Shown here: in pieces, positions 1 to 5,889 of the stretch
Layout: each line of letters opens with the position of its first letter
Numbering within the stretch: position 1 is the first letter of the stretch
Origin: Candidatus Omnitrophota bacterium
GTDB taxonomy: Bacteria; Omnitrophota; Gorgyraeia; JACOVV01
DNA length: 6,971 nucleotides
Assembly: GCA_016177145.1 (NCBI GenBank)
Contig: JACOVV010000011.1
Coordinates: 1-6,971 of the forward strand
Direction: 5' to 3'
Notes under the pieces: model-generated
The model's database searches: none
Seen by the model: the letters and a program-made list of their open reading frames with translations, nothing else
What the model was told of the DNA's origin: nothing
Position numbers and translations under genes: made by a program

Positions 1-1135
1 GGTGGATGGAAAACAGATCGAGGTCCGCATCCATCGCGCGCATATCGAAGAAGACGCCGGCAAGCTGGTCCATAAAGCGGACGGGAGCGCCAGTCTCGTT
101 GATTTTAACCGGACCGGGATGCCGCTGATCGAGATTGTCACCGAACCGGATTTGCGCGGTCCCGATGAAGCGGTGGCTTATTTACAGCAATTAAGAACGA
201 TCCTGCAGTATCTGGAAGTTTCCGACTGCGATATGGAAAAGGGGAGTCTTCGCTGTGACGCCAATATCTCGCTTCGCCCGAAATCTGTAGGGGCGAACGG
301 CCGTTCGCCCCTACTGGGAACAAAGGTCGAGATCAAGAATATGAACAGCTTCAAATCCATCCGTTCGGCGCTTCTCTTTGAAATCAAAAGGCAGTCTGAA
401 GAATTGGAACGGGGAAACCGTATCCCGCAGGAAACCCGCCTCTGGGATCAAGAAGAGCAGGTGACCCGTTCGATGCGCTCGAAAGAAGAGGCGCACGACT
501 ATCGTTATTTCCCTGAGCCTGATTTGGTACCGTTTCTCATGACGGAAGAAGTCATTGAACAAGTGCGAAAGAATCTTCCCGAACTGGCGAGTCAAAGGCA
601 GAGACGTTTTTTTGAGCAATACGAACTGCCGGAGTATGACGCGGCGGTTTTGACAAGAGACAAGTGGATCGCGGACTATTTTGAAACATGCGCCCGGTTG
701 TATCCAAAGCCGAAAATCGTCGCTAATTGGATCATGGGGGATCTGATGGCGCAGGCGAATGAACGAGGAATGACTGTGGCCGATCTCGGTTGCAAGCCGG
801 AATGGCTGGTTCAACTATTAGAATTAGTGGACGGGCAAACAATCAGTGGTAAAATGGCTAAGGAACTACTGGTTGAAATCGTACAGAAGAAACAACCGCC
901 GCGGGAGATTGTGGCTGGTAAAGGGTTGGCGCAGATTACCGATGAGAAAAGTTTATGGGGAATCATCGAGGGTGTCATTGGGAAAAATCAAAAATCAACT
1001 GAAGATTATCGCGGCGGAAAGACCACGGCTCTCATGTTTTTAGTAGGACAGGTGATGAAAGAGACCGGGGGCAAGGCCAACCCGCAGAAAGTCCAGGAGC
1101 TTTTGAAGAAAAAATTAGAAGGAGGGGGAGTATGA
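1..1135 (+). CDS. gatB: Asp-tRNA(Asn)/Glu-tRNA(Gln) amidotransferase subunit B, 5'-truncated
   Basis: GatB is the kinase/tRNA-binding subunit of GatCAB. It activates the side chain of Glu-tRNA(Gln) or Asp-tRNA(Asn) and uses ammonia delivered from GatA to make Gln-tRNA(Gln) or Asn-tRNA(Asn). Visible family motifs are HIEEDAGKL (residues 14-22 of the visible part), a TEPD stretch (47-50), RCDANISLRP (84-93), GTKVEIKNMNSF (106-117) and DYRYFPEPDLVP (166-177). These are followed by the helical C-terminal domain with its YqeY-like tail. The 377 visible residues compare with about 475 in the family, so roughly the first 110 are missing. The GTG at position 2 is therefore an internal Val codon, not a start. 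The loop between RPK and GTK is longer than usual, because a perfect palindrome encodes VGANGRSPL there (see 287-314). The stop overlaps the ctpA start as ATGA. Confidence 0.96.
   Translation, partial: VDGKQIEVRIHRAHIEEDAGKLVHKADGSASLVDFNRTGMPLIEIVTEPDLRGPDEAVAYLQQLRTILQYLEVSDCDMEKGSLRCDANISLRPKSVGANGRSPLLGTKVEIKNMNSFKSIRSALLFEIKRQSEELERGNRIPQETRLWDQEEQVTRSMRSKEEAHDYRYFPEPDLVPFLMTEEVIEQVRKNLPELASQRQRRFFEQYELPEYDAAVLTRDKWIADYFETCARLYPKPKIVANWIMGDLMAQANERGMTVADLGCKPEWLVQLLELVDGQTISGKMAKELLVEIVQKKQPPREIVAGKGLAQITDEKSLWGIIEGVIGKNQKSTEDYRGGKTTALMFLVGQVMKETGGKANPQKVQELLKKKLEGGGV
287..314. repeat. 28-bp perfect palindrome inserted in frame in gatB
   Basis: Bases 287-314 read GTAGGGGCGAACGG and then its exact reverse complement, with the centre between 300 and 301 and no spacer. 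The symmetry stops at the flanking bases (T286/T315). In the gatB frame it encodes VGANGRSPL; by symmetry the opposite strand can encode the same peptide. It sits in the variable loop between the conserved RCDANISLRPK and GTKVEIKN blocks. From memory of GatB proteins this loop normally has about five residues, against eleven here. I recall near-identical GC-rich palindromes and GANGRSPL-like peptides being scattered in many uncultivated-bacterium genomes, so this is probably one copy of a dispersed element. No coding capacity of its own is visible. Confidence 0.9.
1119..1125 (+). promoter_or_regulatory. Strong Shine-Dalgarno for ctpA within the end of gatB
   Basis: AAGGAGG lies six bases before the ATG at 1132 and is embedded in the last codons of gatB. 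Together with the ATGA overlap it fixes the ctpA start and suggests translational coupling. Confidence 0.85.
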
Positions 1136-2439
1136 AGAAGCTGGGACGGTTGAGCATCGGTATTTTTCTTTTCGTCCTTTCGATTTCGTTCGTATCCGGG
1201 TTGAGGTATGGGGTCGCTAAAGACAAACCGGCTGAGGATTTTTACCAGCAGATTGAGCTCTTCACGGACGCCATGACGGTCATCCGCACGGACTATGTGG
1301 AAGAACCCAAGACAAAAGACCTGGTTTATGGCGCCCTGAAGGGAATGCTTGCTTCTCTGGATCCTCACAGCCAGTTCATGGATCCCGACGTGTACAATGA
1401 GATTAAAGTGGAGACGGAAGGATCCTTCGGCGGATTAGGCATTGAGATTACCGTTAAAGATGATTTGTTGACCATTATTAGTCCTTTGGATGACACCCCC
1501 GCTCAAAAGGCGGGCATTAAAGCCATGGACAAAATTGTCAAGATTAACGGTGAACTTACCCGTGATATCACATTAGTGGATGCCGTCAAAAAGCTCCGGG
1601 GTAAACCGGGAACACAAGTAATGCTGACCATCCTGCGTGAAGGAGAAGGCAAATTGCTGGAAGTGGAGGTAACGCGCGATATCATCAAGATCGAAAGCGT
1701 TAAGGATGGTGTGATGTTGGAAGACCACATCGGATATCTTCGCATATCCGAGTTCCAGGAAAACACGCCGCGCGACCTTGAACAAGCCCTTAAAAAAATG
1801 GACTCACGAAAACTGGAAGGGCTTATTCTGGACCTTAGAAATAACCCCGGCGGCCTGCTCGATACCTCTGCTGATGTCGCGGAGAAGTTTCTGCCGAACG
1901 GGGTCATGGTTGTCTATACCAAGGGAAGGATTAAAAGCCAGGACCTAGAATTCAGATCTAAATCCAACTCTCCGCGGCTTGATTTCCCGATGGTTGTCTT
2001 GATTAATGATGGAAGTGCGAGCGCCTCGGAGATTGTGGCGGGGGCTTTGCAGGATCATGGGCGCGCTGTCTTAATGGGGACAAAATCATTTGGTAAAGGG
2101 TCGGTTCAGACGGTCATTCCGCTCAAAGACGGTTCCGCTCTTCGGTTGACGACCAGCAAATATTACACGCCGAAAGGAAGATCTATCCATGGGGAAGGGA
2201 TCATGCCGGATATTATCGTCGAAGAAGAACCCGCTTCGGAAAAGGAGAAGGAGACAGAAAAGCAAAAAGAACAAAAATCCGAAGAAATCTTCAAAAAAAT
2301 AGAAAACCCGGACAGCAAAGAATCCAACGACCAAGGAGTATCTAAAGAAAAAATGGAAGAGCTGAAGAAAGATGTCCAGATTGGGCGGGCGGTGGATTTG
2401 TTAAAAGGGATTAGAGCTTACAAACGACTTGGAAAATAA
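1132..2439 (+). CDS. ctpA: Carboxy-terminal processing protease, peptidase family S41 (CtpA)
   Basis: This is a periplasmic serine protease anchored or exported by an N-terminal hydrophobic segment (residues about 5-24, after MKK). It cleaves envelope substrates near their C-termini. In order come an N-terminal helical region, a PDZ domain (about 97-182, beginning SFGGLGIEI) that binds substrate C-termini and gates the active site, and the S41 core. The core carries GYLRISEF, LDLRNNPGG (233-241), SASASEI (295-301) and KSFGKGSVQ (318-326). By alignment with CtpB and Prc the catalytic pair is Ser297 and Lys322, with Gln326 assisting; their 25-residue spacing matches the family. The 435-residue length is normal. 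The tail after residue 365 is Glu/Lys-rich, low complexity, and probably a flexible or helical extension. Translation appears coupled to gatB. The next gene, a YibQ-type deacetylase 8 bp on, is a recurrent neighbour of ctpA in Gram-negatives. The natural substrate cannot be read from sequence. Confidence 0.95.
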   Translation: MKKLGRLSIGIFLFVLSISFVSGLRYGVAKDKPAEDFYQQIELFTDAMTVIRTDYVEEPKTKDLVYGALKGMLASLDPHSQFMDPDVYNEIKVETEGSFGGLGIEITVKDDLLTIISPLDDTPAQKAGIKAMDKIVKINGELTRDITLVDAVKKLRGKPGTQVMLTILREGEGKLLEVEVTRDIIKIESVKDGVMLEDHIGYLRISEFQENTPRDLEQALKKMDSRKLEGLILDLRNNPGGLLDTSADVAEKFLPNGVMVVYTKGRIKSQDLEFRSKSNSPRLDFPMVVLINDGSASASEIVAGALQDHGRAVLMGTKSFGKGSVQTVIPLKDGSALRLTTSKYYTPKGRSIHGEGIMPDIIVEEEPASEKEKETEKQKEQKSEEIFKKIENPDSKESNDQGVSKEKMEELKKDVQIGRAVDLLKGIRAYKRLGK

Positions 2440-2447
2440 AGACAAGA

Positions 2448-3596
2448 ATGAAAAAAAACGCGTGGATTGCCGTTATCGGAGCAGTATTATTTTTGGGGGG
2501 CTGGTGGGTCAAAGAGGCGTATTTTTTTTCGCCGGCGACTCATCTAAAGCGGGTGGATGCGAAGGTCAATCAGATTCTTAACAAAAATAAGGTCACGGAG
2601 CGTTTCCTTTTGCGTGAAAAATCTGAAGAAAAAATCCTGCGAGGCGGACGCGTCCAGACGCTGGAAAGACAATACGTCGTTGGAGGAGAATTTCCTTTAA
2701 ACCAATTTCCCTCGCTTTTCACCAGCGTCGCTCAAAAAACCAAGCTTCGGGTTGTGAAGAACAGTTGGACCAAAGGGCTCACGCAGAATGAGTTTGAGCT
2801 TGTGATCGGTTGGAGAGAGAATCCTCTTTATTCAGTAAAGATTGTCCAAAGGAGTTCTATCAAGACGTCTGCAGGAAAAGAGGTGCCTCGAGTTGACCCG
2901 CACGCCCCCAAGATTGCCTTTGTTCTGGACGACTGGGGATACAATCTGAACAACCTGCCGGTCTTGAACGAAATTGAGATACCCATGACGTTGGCGATTT
3001 TGCCTCATCTTCGTTTCTCCTCCAAGATTCCGGCCAGTTTGGCCGGCAGGAATTACGAGTTTATTCTTCATATGCCGATGGAGGCGCACAATGGCAAAAT
3101 TCGCCCCGAAGCAAAAACTCTTTATACGGACATGCAGGAGGGCGAAATCCAACGGACCCTCAACGAAGCATTGGCGAGTGTTCCTCAACTCAAGGGGATT
3201 TCCAATCACATGGGATCCAAGGCGACGGAGGACTCTCGTTTGTTGAAGGTTGTCATGGAGGAATTGCAGAAGAAGAACCTCTATTTTTTGGACAGCCTAG
3301 TGACGCCTCATTCTGTCGTGGAGCAGGTCAGTCAGCAGGTAGGAATTCCTTTCGCCAAGAGGGACATTTTTTTGGACAATGAGCTGCGCGAGGAATATAT
3401 AGAGGCGCAGATTCAGAAAACAATCCAGCAGGCGAAGGAATATGGAAGCGCTATCGGTATTGGACACGATCGCGCCGTCACGCTAAAGGTTATTCAAAAG
3501 ATGATTCCGCAAATGAAGGCGGAAGGGATTCAGTTCGTGCATGTGTCGCAATTGGTAAAGGATCGGGAATTAACTGCCTCGGCGGCTTCTCGTTAG
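2448..3596 (+). CDS. Divergent polysaccharide deacetylase family protein (YibQ/DUF610 type)
   Basis: This is an envelope protein with one N-terminal hydrophobic segment (about residues 5-22, AWIAVIGAVLFLGGWWV) and a large extracytoplasmic part. Residues 30-145 are a less conserved region that I cannot assign. The deacetylase-like (beta/alpha) domain spans about 152-372. It shows KIAFVLDDWGY (155-165, with Asp161 and Asp162), TLAILPH (181-187), FILHMPMEA (205-213, His208), KGISNHMGSKAT (249-260, His254), FLDS (280-283) and AIGIGHDR (335-342, His340). These are the positions where the related NodB fold places metal and catalytic residues. The family's substrate is not firmly established; a role in peptidoglycan or glycan handling is inferred from the fold and from its frequent pairing with envC and ctpA. 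The start follows ctpA by 8 bp and has only a weak ribosome binding site, so expression probably depends on ctpA translation. At 382 residues it is somewhat longer than typical YibQ because of the N-terminal region. Confidence 0.9.
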   Translation: MKKNAWIAVIGAVLFLGGWWVKEAYFFSPATHLKRVDAKVNQILNKNKVTERFLLREKSEEKILRGGRVQTLERQYVVGGEFPLNQFPSLFTSVAQKTKLRVVKNSWTKGLTQNEFELVIGWRENPLYSVKIVQRSSIKTSAGKEVPRVDPHAPKIAFVLDDWGYNLNNLPVLNEIEIPMTLAILPHLRFSSKIPASLAGRNYEFILHMPMEAHNGKIRPEAKTLYTDMQEGEIQRTLNEALASVPQLKGISNHMGSKATEDSRLLKVVMEELQKKNLYFLDSLVTPHSVVEQVSQQVGIPFAKRDIFLDNELREEYIEAQIQKTIQQAKEYGSAIGIGHDRAVTLKVIQKMIPQMKAEGIQFVHVSQLVKDRELTASAASR

Positions 3597-3620
3597 AGAA
3601 ACGCTTTTTAGGGTTCTTTT

Positions 3621-4355
3621 ATGTTCATTCTGGGGATTGAGACTTCTTGTGATGAAACAGCGGCAAGTATCGTGGCCGATGGGAAGAAGATCCTTTCCAA
3701 CGTGGTAGCGACAAGTCTGGCTGAGCATTCCCAATTTGGCGGAGTTGTTCCTGAAATCGCCTGCCGTTGCCATGTCGAATGGATCCATCAGACTGTCGAG
3801 CAGGCGCTGGCGGGGGCTGGTGTTTCGCTGGAAGAGGTTAGCGCGGTTGCCGTGACACAGGGACCTGGATTGCCGGGAGCGCTTTTAGTTGGAATTGCCA
3901 TGGCTAAAGCTCTTGCCTTCGCGTCCAGAAAACCACTGCTGGGGATCCATCACCTGCAGGCGCATCTTTACGCGAATTTTTTGAGTAGTGAAGAAAAATC
4001 TCCCGACATGGAGTTTCCTTATATGGGATTGATTGTTTCGGGAGGCCACACGATTTTAGTGTTAGTAAGAGGTGTTGATGATTATAAAATCATCGGTCAA
4101 ACGGTCGATGACGCGGCGGGAGAAGCGTTTGACAAAGCGGCCAAACTGCTGGGGTTGGGATACCCTGGAGGACCGGTCATTGACGCTAACGCTAAGAAGG
4201 GGAATCCTGACGCTATTCGTTTTCCGAGAGCGATGATTCACGAGGAAAACTTCGATTTCAGTTTCAGCGGAGTGAAGACGGCGGTGTTGTACTACTTGCA
4301 AAAAATGGAAAATGGAAAGTGGAAAGTGGAAACCCCCAAAAGGACTTTCCATTGA
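3621..4355 (+). CDS. tsaD: tRNA N6-adenosine threonylcarbamoyltransferase, N-terminal part of a disrupted gene
   Basis: TsaD transfers the threonylcarbamoyl group from TC-AMP to A37 of ANN-reading tRNAs, with TsaB and TsaE in bacteria. The N-terminal half is intact. It has GIETSCDETAAS (5-16), GGVVPEIACRCH (40-51), TQGPGLPGALLVG (79-91), the metal-binding HHLQAH (His111 and His115), VSGGHT (139-144), DDAAGEAFDKAAKLLGL (163-179), YPGGP and FDFSFSGVKTA (211-221). After about residue 229 the reading frame enters a 7-bp tandem repeat, encoding ENGKWKVE, and then stops at 244, against about 335-345 residues in the family. The missing part includes the GGV-x-AN nucleotide-binding block. The authentic C-terminus follows in another frame (4333-4470). 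As written the product should be inactive, because it lacks the third metal ligand and part of the ATP site. Either a genuine deletion or an assembly collapse could explain this. The start at 3621 fits the family N-terminus; a weak AGGG lies 7 bp upstream. Confidence 0.93.
   Translation: MFILGIETSCDETAASIVADGKKILSNVVATSLAEHSQFGGVVPEIACRCHVEWIHQTVEQALAGAGVSLEEVSAVAVTQGPGLPGALLVGIAMAKALAFASRKPLLGIHHLQAHLYANFLSSEEKSPDMEFPYMGLIVSGGHTILVLVRGVDDYKIIGQTVDDAAGEAFDKAAKLLGLGYPGGPVIDANAKKGNPDAIRFPRAMIHEENFDFSFSGVKTAVLYYLQKMENGKWKVETPKRTFH
4306..4333 (+). repeat. Four tandem 7-bp repeats (TGGAAAN) at the tsaD break
   Basis: Four contiguous heptamers occupy 4306-4333: TGGAAAA, TGGAAAG, TGGAAAG, TGGAAAC. 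They replace conserved tsaD sequence and encode the non-family peptide ENGKWKVE. A 10-bp arm, AATGGAAAGT (4311-4320), is the exact reverse complement of ACTTTCCATT (4344-4353), with a 23-base spacer, so the region can also form a hairpin. The right arm encodes native TsaD residues (LSI) in the resumed frame, so that inverted match may be coincidental or may reflect the recombination junction. Confidence 0.85.
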
Positions 4356-4470
4356 TAATGCGGCGATGGTAGCAGGACTGGGGGGAGCGTTGTTCAAGAA
4401 AGGATATAGGTCGGATTTATCTCTAACCGCTCAGCCGAACTGGAATATTGAGGTAGGGGGGTATTCATGA
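4333..4470 (+). pseudogene. tsaD: Out-of-frame C-terminal remnant of tsaD
   Basis: In the +1 frame relative to the upstream tsaD reading frame, 4333-4470 encodes 45 residues beginning PPKGLSIDNAAMVAGLG and continuing through FKKG, SDLSL and QPNW to a stop at 4468-4470. This matches the usual TsaD C-terminus, including the TDNAAM-like motif whose Asp is the third metal ligand with the two His of HxxxH. Its stop overlaps the ATG of the next gene as ATGA, the same coupling used elsewhere in this operon. That supports this frame as the original tsaD end. Between the two parts I estimate about 60 residues lost, from memory of family alignments, and the reading frame is out by one base. Confidence 0.85.
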
Positions 4471-4901
4471 ATGATATCGAGATCACTATCCGTCTTTTAA
4501 TCGCTTTAGCCCTGGGCGGTTTGATTGGGCTGGAACGGGAGATACATGGCAGCGATGCGGGGTTGCGGACTCATATTCTGGTCTGTCTGGGCTCGTCTCT
4601 AGTGATGGTCGTTTCTATCTTAATGGCCAAACAATTCCCAGGAACAGACCCTGGCCGGATCTCAGCCCAGGTTGTCAGCGGTATCGGATTCTTAGGAGCG
4701 GGATCGATCCTTCGTTCTGCGACATCGGTTCGCGGGCTGACCACGGCGGCCAGTATCTGGGCGGTGGCCGGGATCGGGTTAGGGGCAGGCGCGGGTTTTT
4801 ACAGCAGCGCGGCAATCGCTTCTCTGTTGATTGTATTGACTCTGTGGCTTCTCCGTTTTATCGAAAAGATGCTTAATCTGAAGGAAAGGGAGCGCCAATG
4901 A
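4467..4901 (+). CDS. MgtC/SapB family inner-membrane protein
   Basis: This is a small hydrophobic protein of 144 residues with about four to five membrane segments (roughly 8-21, 36-53, 67-82, 92-110, 114-131). Family hallmarks are GGLIGLEREIHG (17-28, with Glu23 and Arg24), GLRTHILVCLGSS (32-44), GIGFLGAGSI (72-81) and the SVRGLTTAASIWAVAGIGLGAG stretch (87-108). It ends in a short charged tail (KERERQ). It corresponds to the short SapB-like form and lacks the cytoplasmic C-terminal domain of Salmonella MgtC. Family members are linked to magnesium limitation, acid tolerance or membrane energetics, but the biochemical activity here is unknown. It overlaps the ancestral tsaD stop (ATGA) and the following epimerase start (ATGA), so it is translated as part of the operon. 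No Mg-responsive leader is visible, since there is no upstream non-coding space. Confidence 0.92.
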   Translation: MNDIEITIRLLIALALGGLIGLEREIHGSDAGLRTHILVCLGSSLVMVVSILMAKQFPGTDPGRISAQVVSGIGFLGAGSILRSATSVRGLTTAASIWAVAGIGLGAGAGFYSSAAIASLLIVLTLWLLRFIEKMLNLKERERQ

Positions 4902-5854
4902 GAATTTTAGTCACTGGGGGCGCCGGATTTGTCGGTTCCAATTTGGCTCTTACTTTGGAGCAGGAGGGACACGAAGTAACAGCGCTCGACGACTTTAGTT
5001 CCGGGCATTTTGACAATCTCTGCGGTTTTAAAGGGAATGTGATCAGCGCCGATGTGGTCGATGCTGTTTTGGAAGAAATTGTCCCCGATACGGAGGCGGT
5101 CTTTCATCAAGCGGCGATTACCGATACCACCGTTACCGACCAATACCGGATGATGAGAGTCAATGTGGAGGGTTTTCGCAATGTCCTGCGCTTTGCTCTC
5201 AAGAAAAAAATCCGCCTCGTCTACGCTTCTTCCGCCGGGACCTACGGGGATGGGAAGAATCCGATGAAAGAGGACCAAGCGCCGAAACCGCTCAACTGTT
5301 ATGCGTTTTCAAAATCAGTCATGGATAACATCGCCAGAGAAATCATCGAAAAGGGATCAATCCCAATCGTTGGGCTGAGGTATTTTAATGTGTTCGGCCC
5401 TCGCGAAAAGTATAAAAACAAAGCGGCCAGTATGATATGGCAGCTTTCAGAACAGATAAAAGAGGGTAAGCGTCCGCGAATTTTTACCGCCGGGGAACAG
5501 AAGCGGGACCATTTTTACGTCAAAGTTATTGTCGCGGCGAATCTTCGCGCGATGGAAGCGAAAAAGAGCGGTATTGTGAACGTGGGGACCGGTATCGCGA
5601 CGACGTTTAACCGTTTGGTCGAAATACTCAATCAGACACTCAAGACACAACTTCCCGCAGAATACTTCGGTAATCCTTATACGGGGGTCTATCAAGATGA
5701 AACCCGGGCCGATACCAGGCTGGCGCAGGAGTTGATCGGTTTTAAGGCGGAGTATTCGGTTGAAGACGGAATAAAGGAGTATTTAGCAACTCAAAGTTCA
5801 AAACTCAAAAGTCAAAATGACAACTCAAAAGTCAAAAATAAACTGTTGTTTTGA
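4898..5854 (+). CDS. hldD: NAD-dependent sugar-nucleotide epimerase, probable ADP-L-glycero-D-manno-heptose 6-epimerase
   Basis: This is an extended short-chain dehydrogenase/reductase. The Rossmann motif TGGAGFVGSN covers residues 6-15 (Gly7, Gly10, Gly13), and an acidic Asp31-Asp32 follows strand 2. The catalytic region has SSAGTYG (111-117) and YAFSK (Tyr135, Lys139). Features closest to HldD/RfaD are HQAAITDTTVTDQ (70-82), RYFNVFGPREKYKNKAASM (161-179), a GEQKRDHFYV block (199-208), NVGTG (228-232) and YQDETRADT (265-273). HldD epimerises ADP-D-glycero-D-manno-heptose for the LPS inner core. Where relatives as I recall them read FVYVKDV, this protein has FYVKVIV, so an Asp is replaced by Val210. 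Family similarity ends at about residue 297; residues 299-318 are encoded by a heptamer repeat and are probably an acquired tail. The start overlaps the previous stop (ATGA), with AGGGAG 5 bp upstream. A related GDP/UDP-sugar epimerase cannot be fully excluded. Confidence 0.82.
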   Translation: MRILVTGGAGFVGSNLALTLEQEGHEVTALDDFSSGHFDNLCGFKGNVISADVVDAVLEEIVPDTEAVFHQAAITDTTVTDQYRMMRVNVEGFRNVLRFALKKKIRLVYASSAGTYGDGKNPMKEDQAPKPLNCYAFSKSVMDNIAREIIEKGSIPIVGLRYFNVFGPREKYKNKAASMIWQLSEQIKEGKRPRIFTAGEQKRDHFYVKVIVAANLRAMEAKKSGIVNVGTGIATTFNRLVEILNQTLKTQLPAEYFGNPYTGVYQDETRADTRLAQELIGFKAEYSVEDGIKEYLATQSSKLKSQNDNSKVKNKLLF

Positions 5855-5869
5855 CTTTTTACTTTTGAC
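5792..5869. repeat. Heptamer array (CAAAAGT-type) with inverted copies at the epimerase 3' end
   Basis: Rightward heptamers run CAAAGTT (5792), CAAAACT (5799), CAAAAGT (5806) and CAAAATG (5813), then six bases, then CAAAAGT (5826) and CAAAAAT (5833). AACTCAAAAGTCAAAA occurs perfectly twice, at 5802-5817 and 5822-5837. After a short spacer the complement appears as TTTTGAC (5849), TTTTTAC (5856) and TTTTGAC (5863). AAAAGTCAAAA (5827-5837) pairs exactly with TTTTGACTTTT (5849-5859) over an 11-base loop. The array supplies the last ~20 codons and the TGA stop (5852-5854) of the epimerase and fills most of the gap before the next gene. The stem is AT-rich, so terminator function is possible but not convincing. 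Confidence 0.85.
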
Positions 5870-5889
5870 TTACTGGTGTTTTTTTTAGT

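Noticed and set aside
287..314. Palindrome as an operator or transcription terminator
   Set aside because: It is inside the coding sequence, with no T-run after it and no promoter nearby; an inserted dispersed repeat is the simpler reading.
138..387. Minus-strand open frames containing GANGRSPL or GERPFAPT
   Set aside because: These peptides arise because the 28-bp palindrome reads the same on both strands; the frames overlap gatB and have no homologous character.
311..814. 167-codon open frame on the minus strand
   Set aside because: It lies wholly inside gatB, has no recognisable motifs and no ribosome binding signal, and is a shadow of conserved GatB codons.
1503..1907. 134-codon minus-strand frame
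   Set aside because: It is antisense to the PDZ and S41 core of ctpA, Ser/Arg-rich and low in recognisable structure.
2221..2350. Purine-rich tail of ctpA as another heptamer array
   Set aside because: The Glu/Lys codons give a purine-rich sequence but there is no 7-bp periodicity; it looks like ordinary low-complexity protein tail.
4062..4397. 111-codon minus-strand frame across the tsaD break
   Set aside because: It is antisense to both the conserved tsaD N-terminal part and its remnant, so it is not an independent gene explaining the disruption.
5849..5889. Rho-independent terminator after the epimerase
   Set aside because: The stem is AT-rich and built from heptamer repeats rather than a GC-rich hairpin; downstream T-runs exist, but the evidence is too weak to call a terminator.
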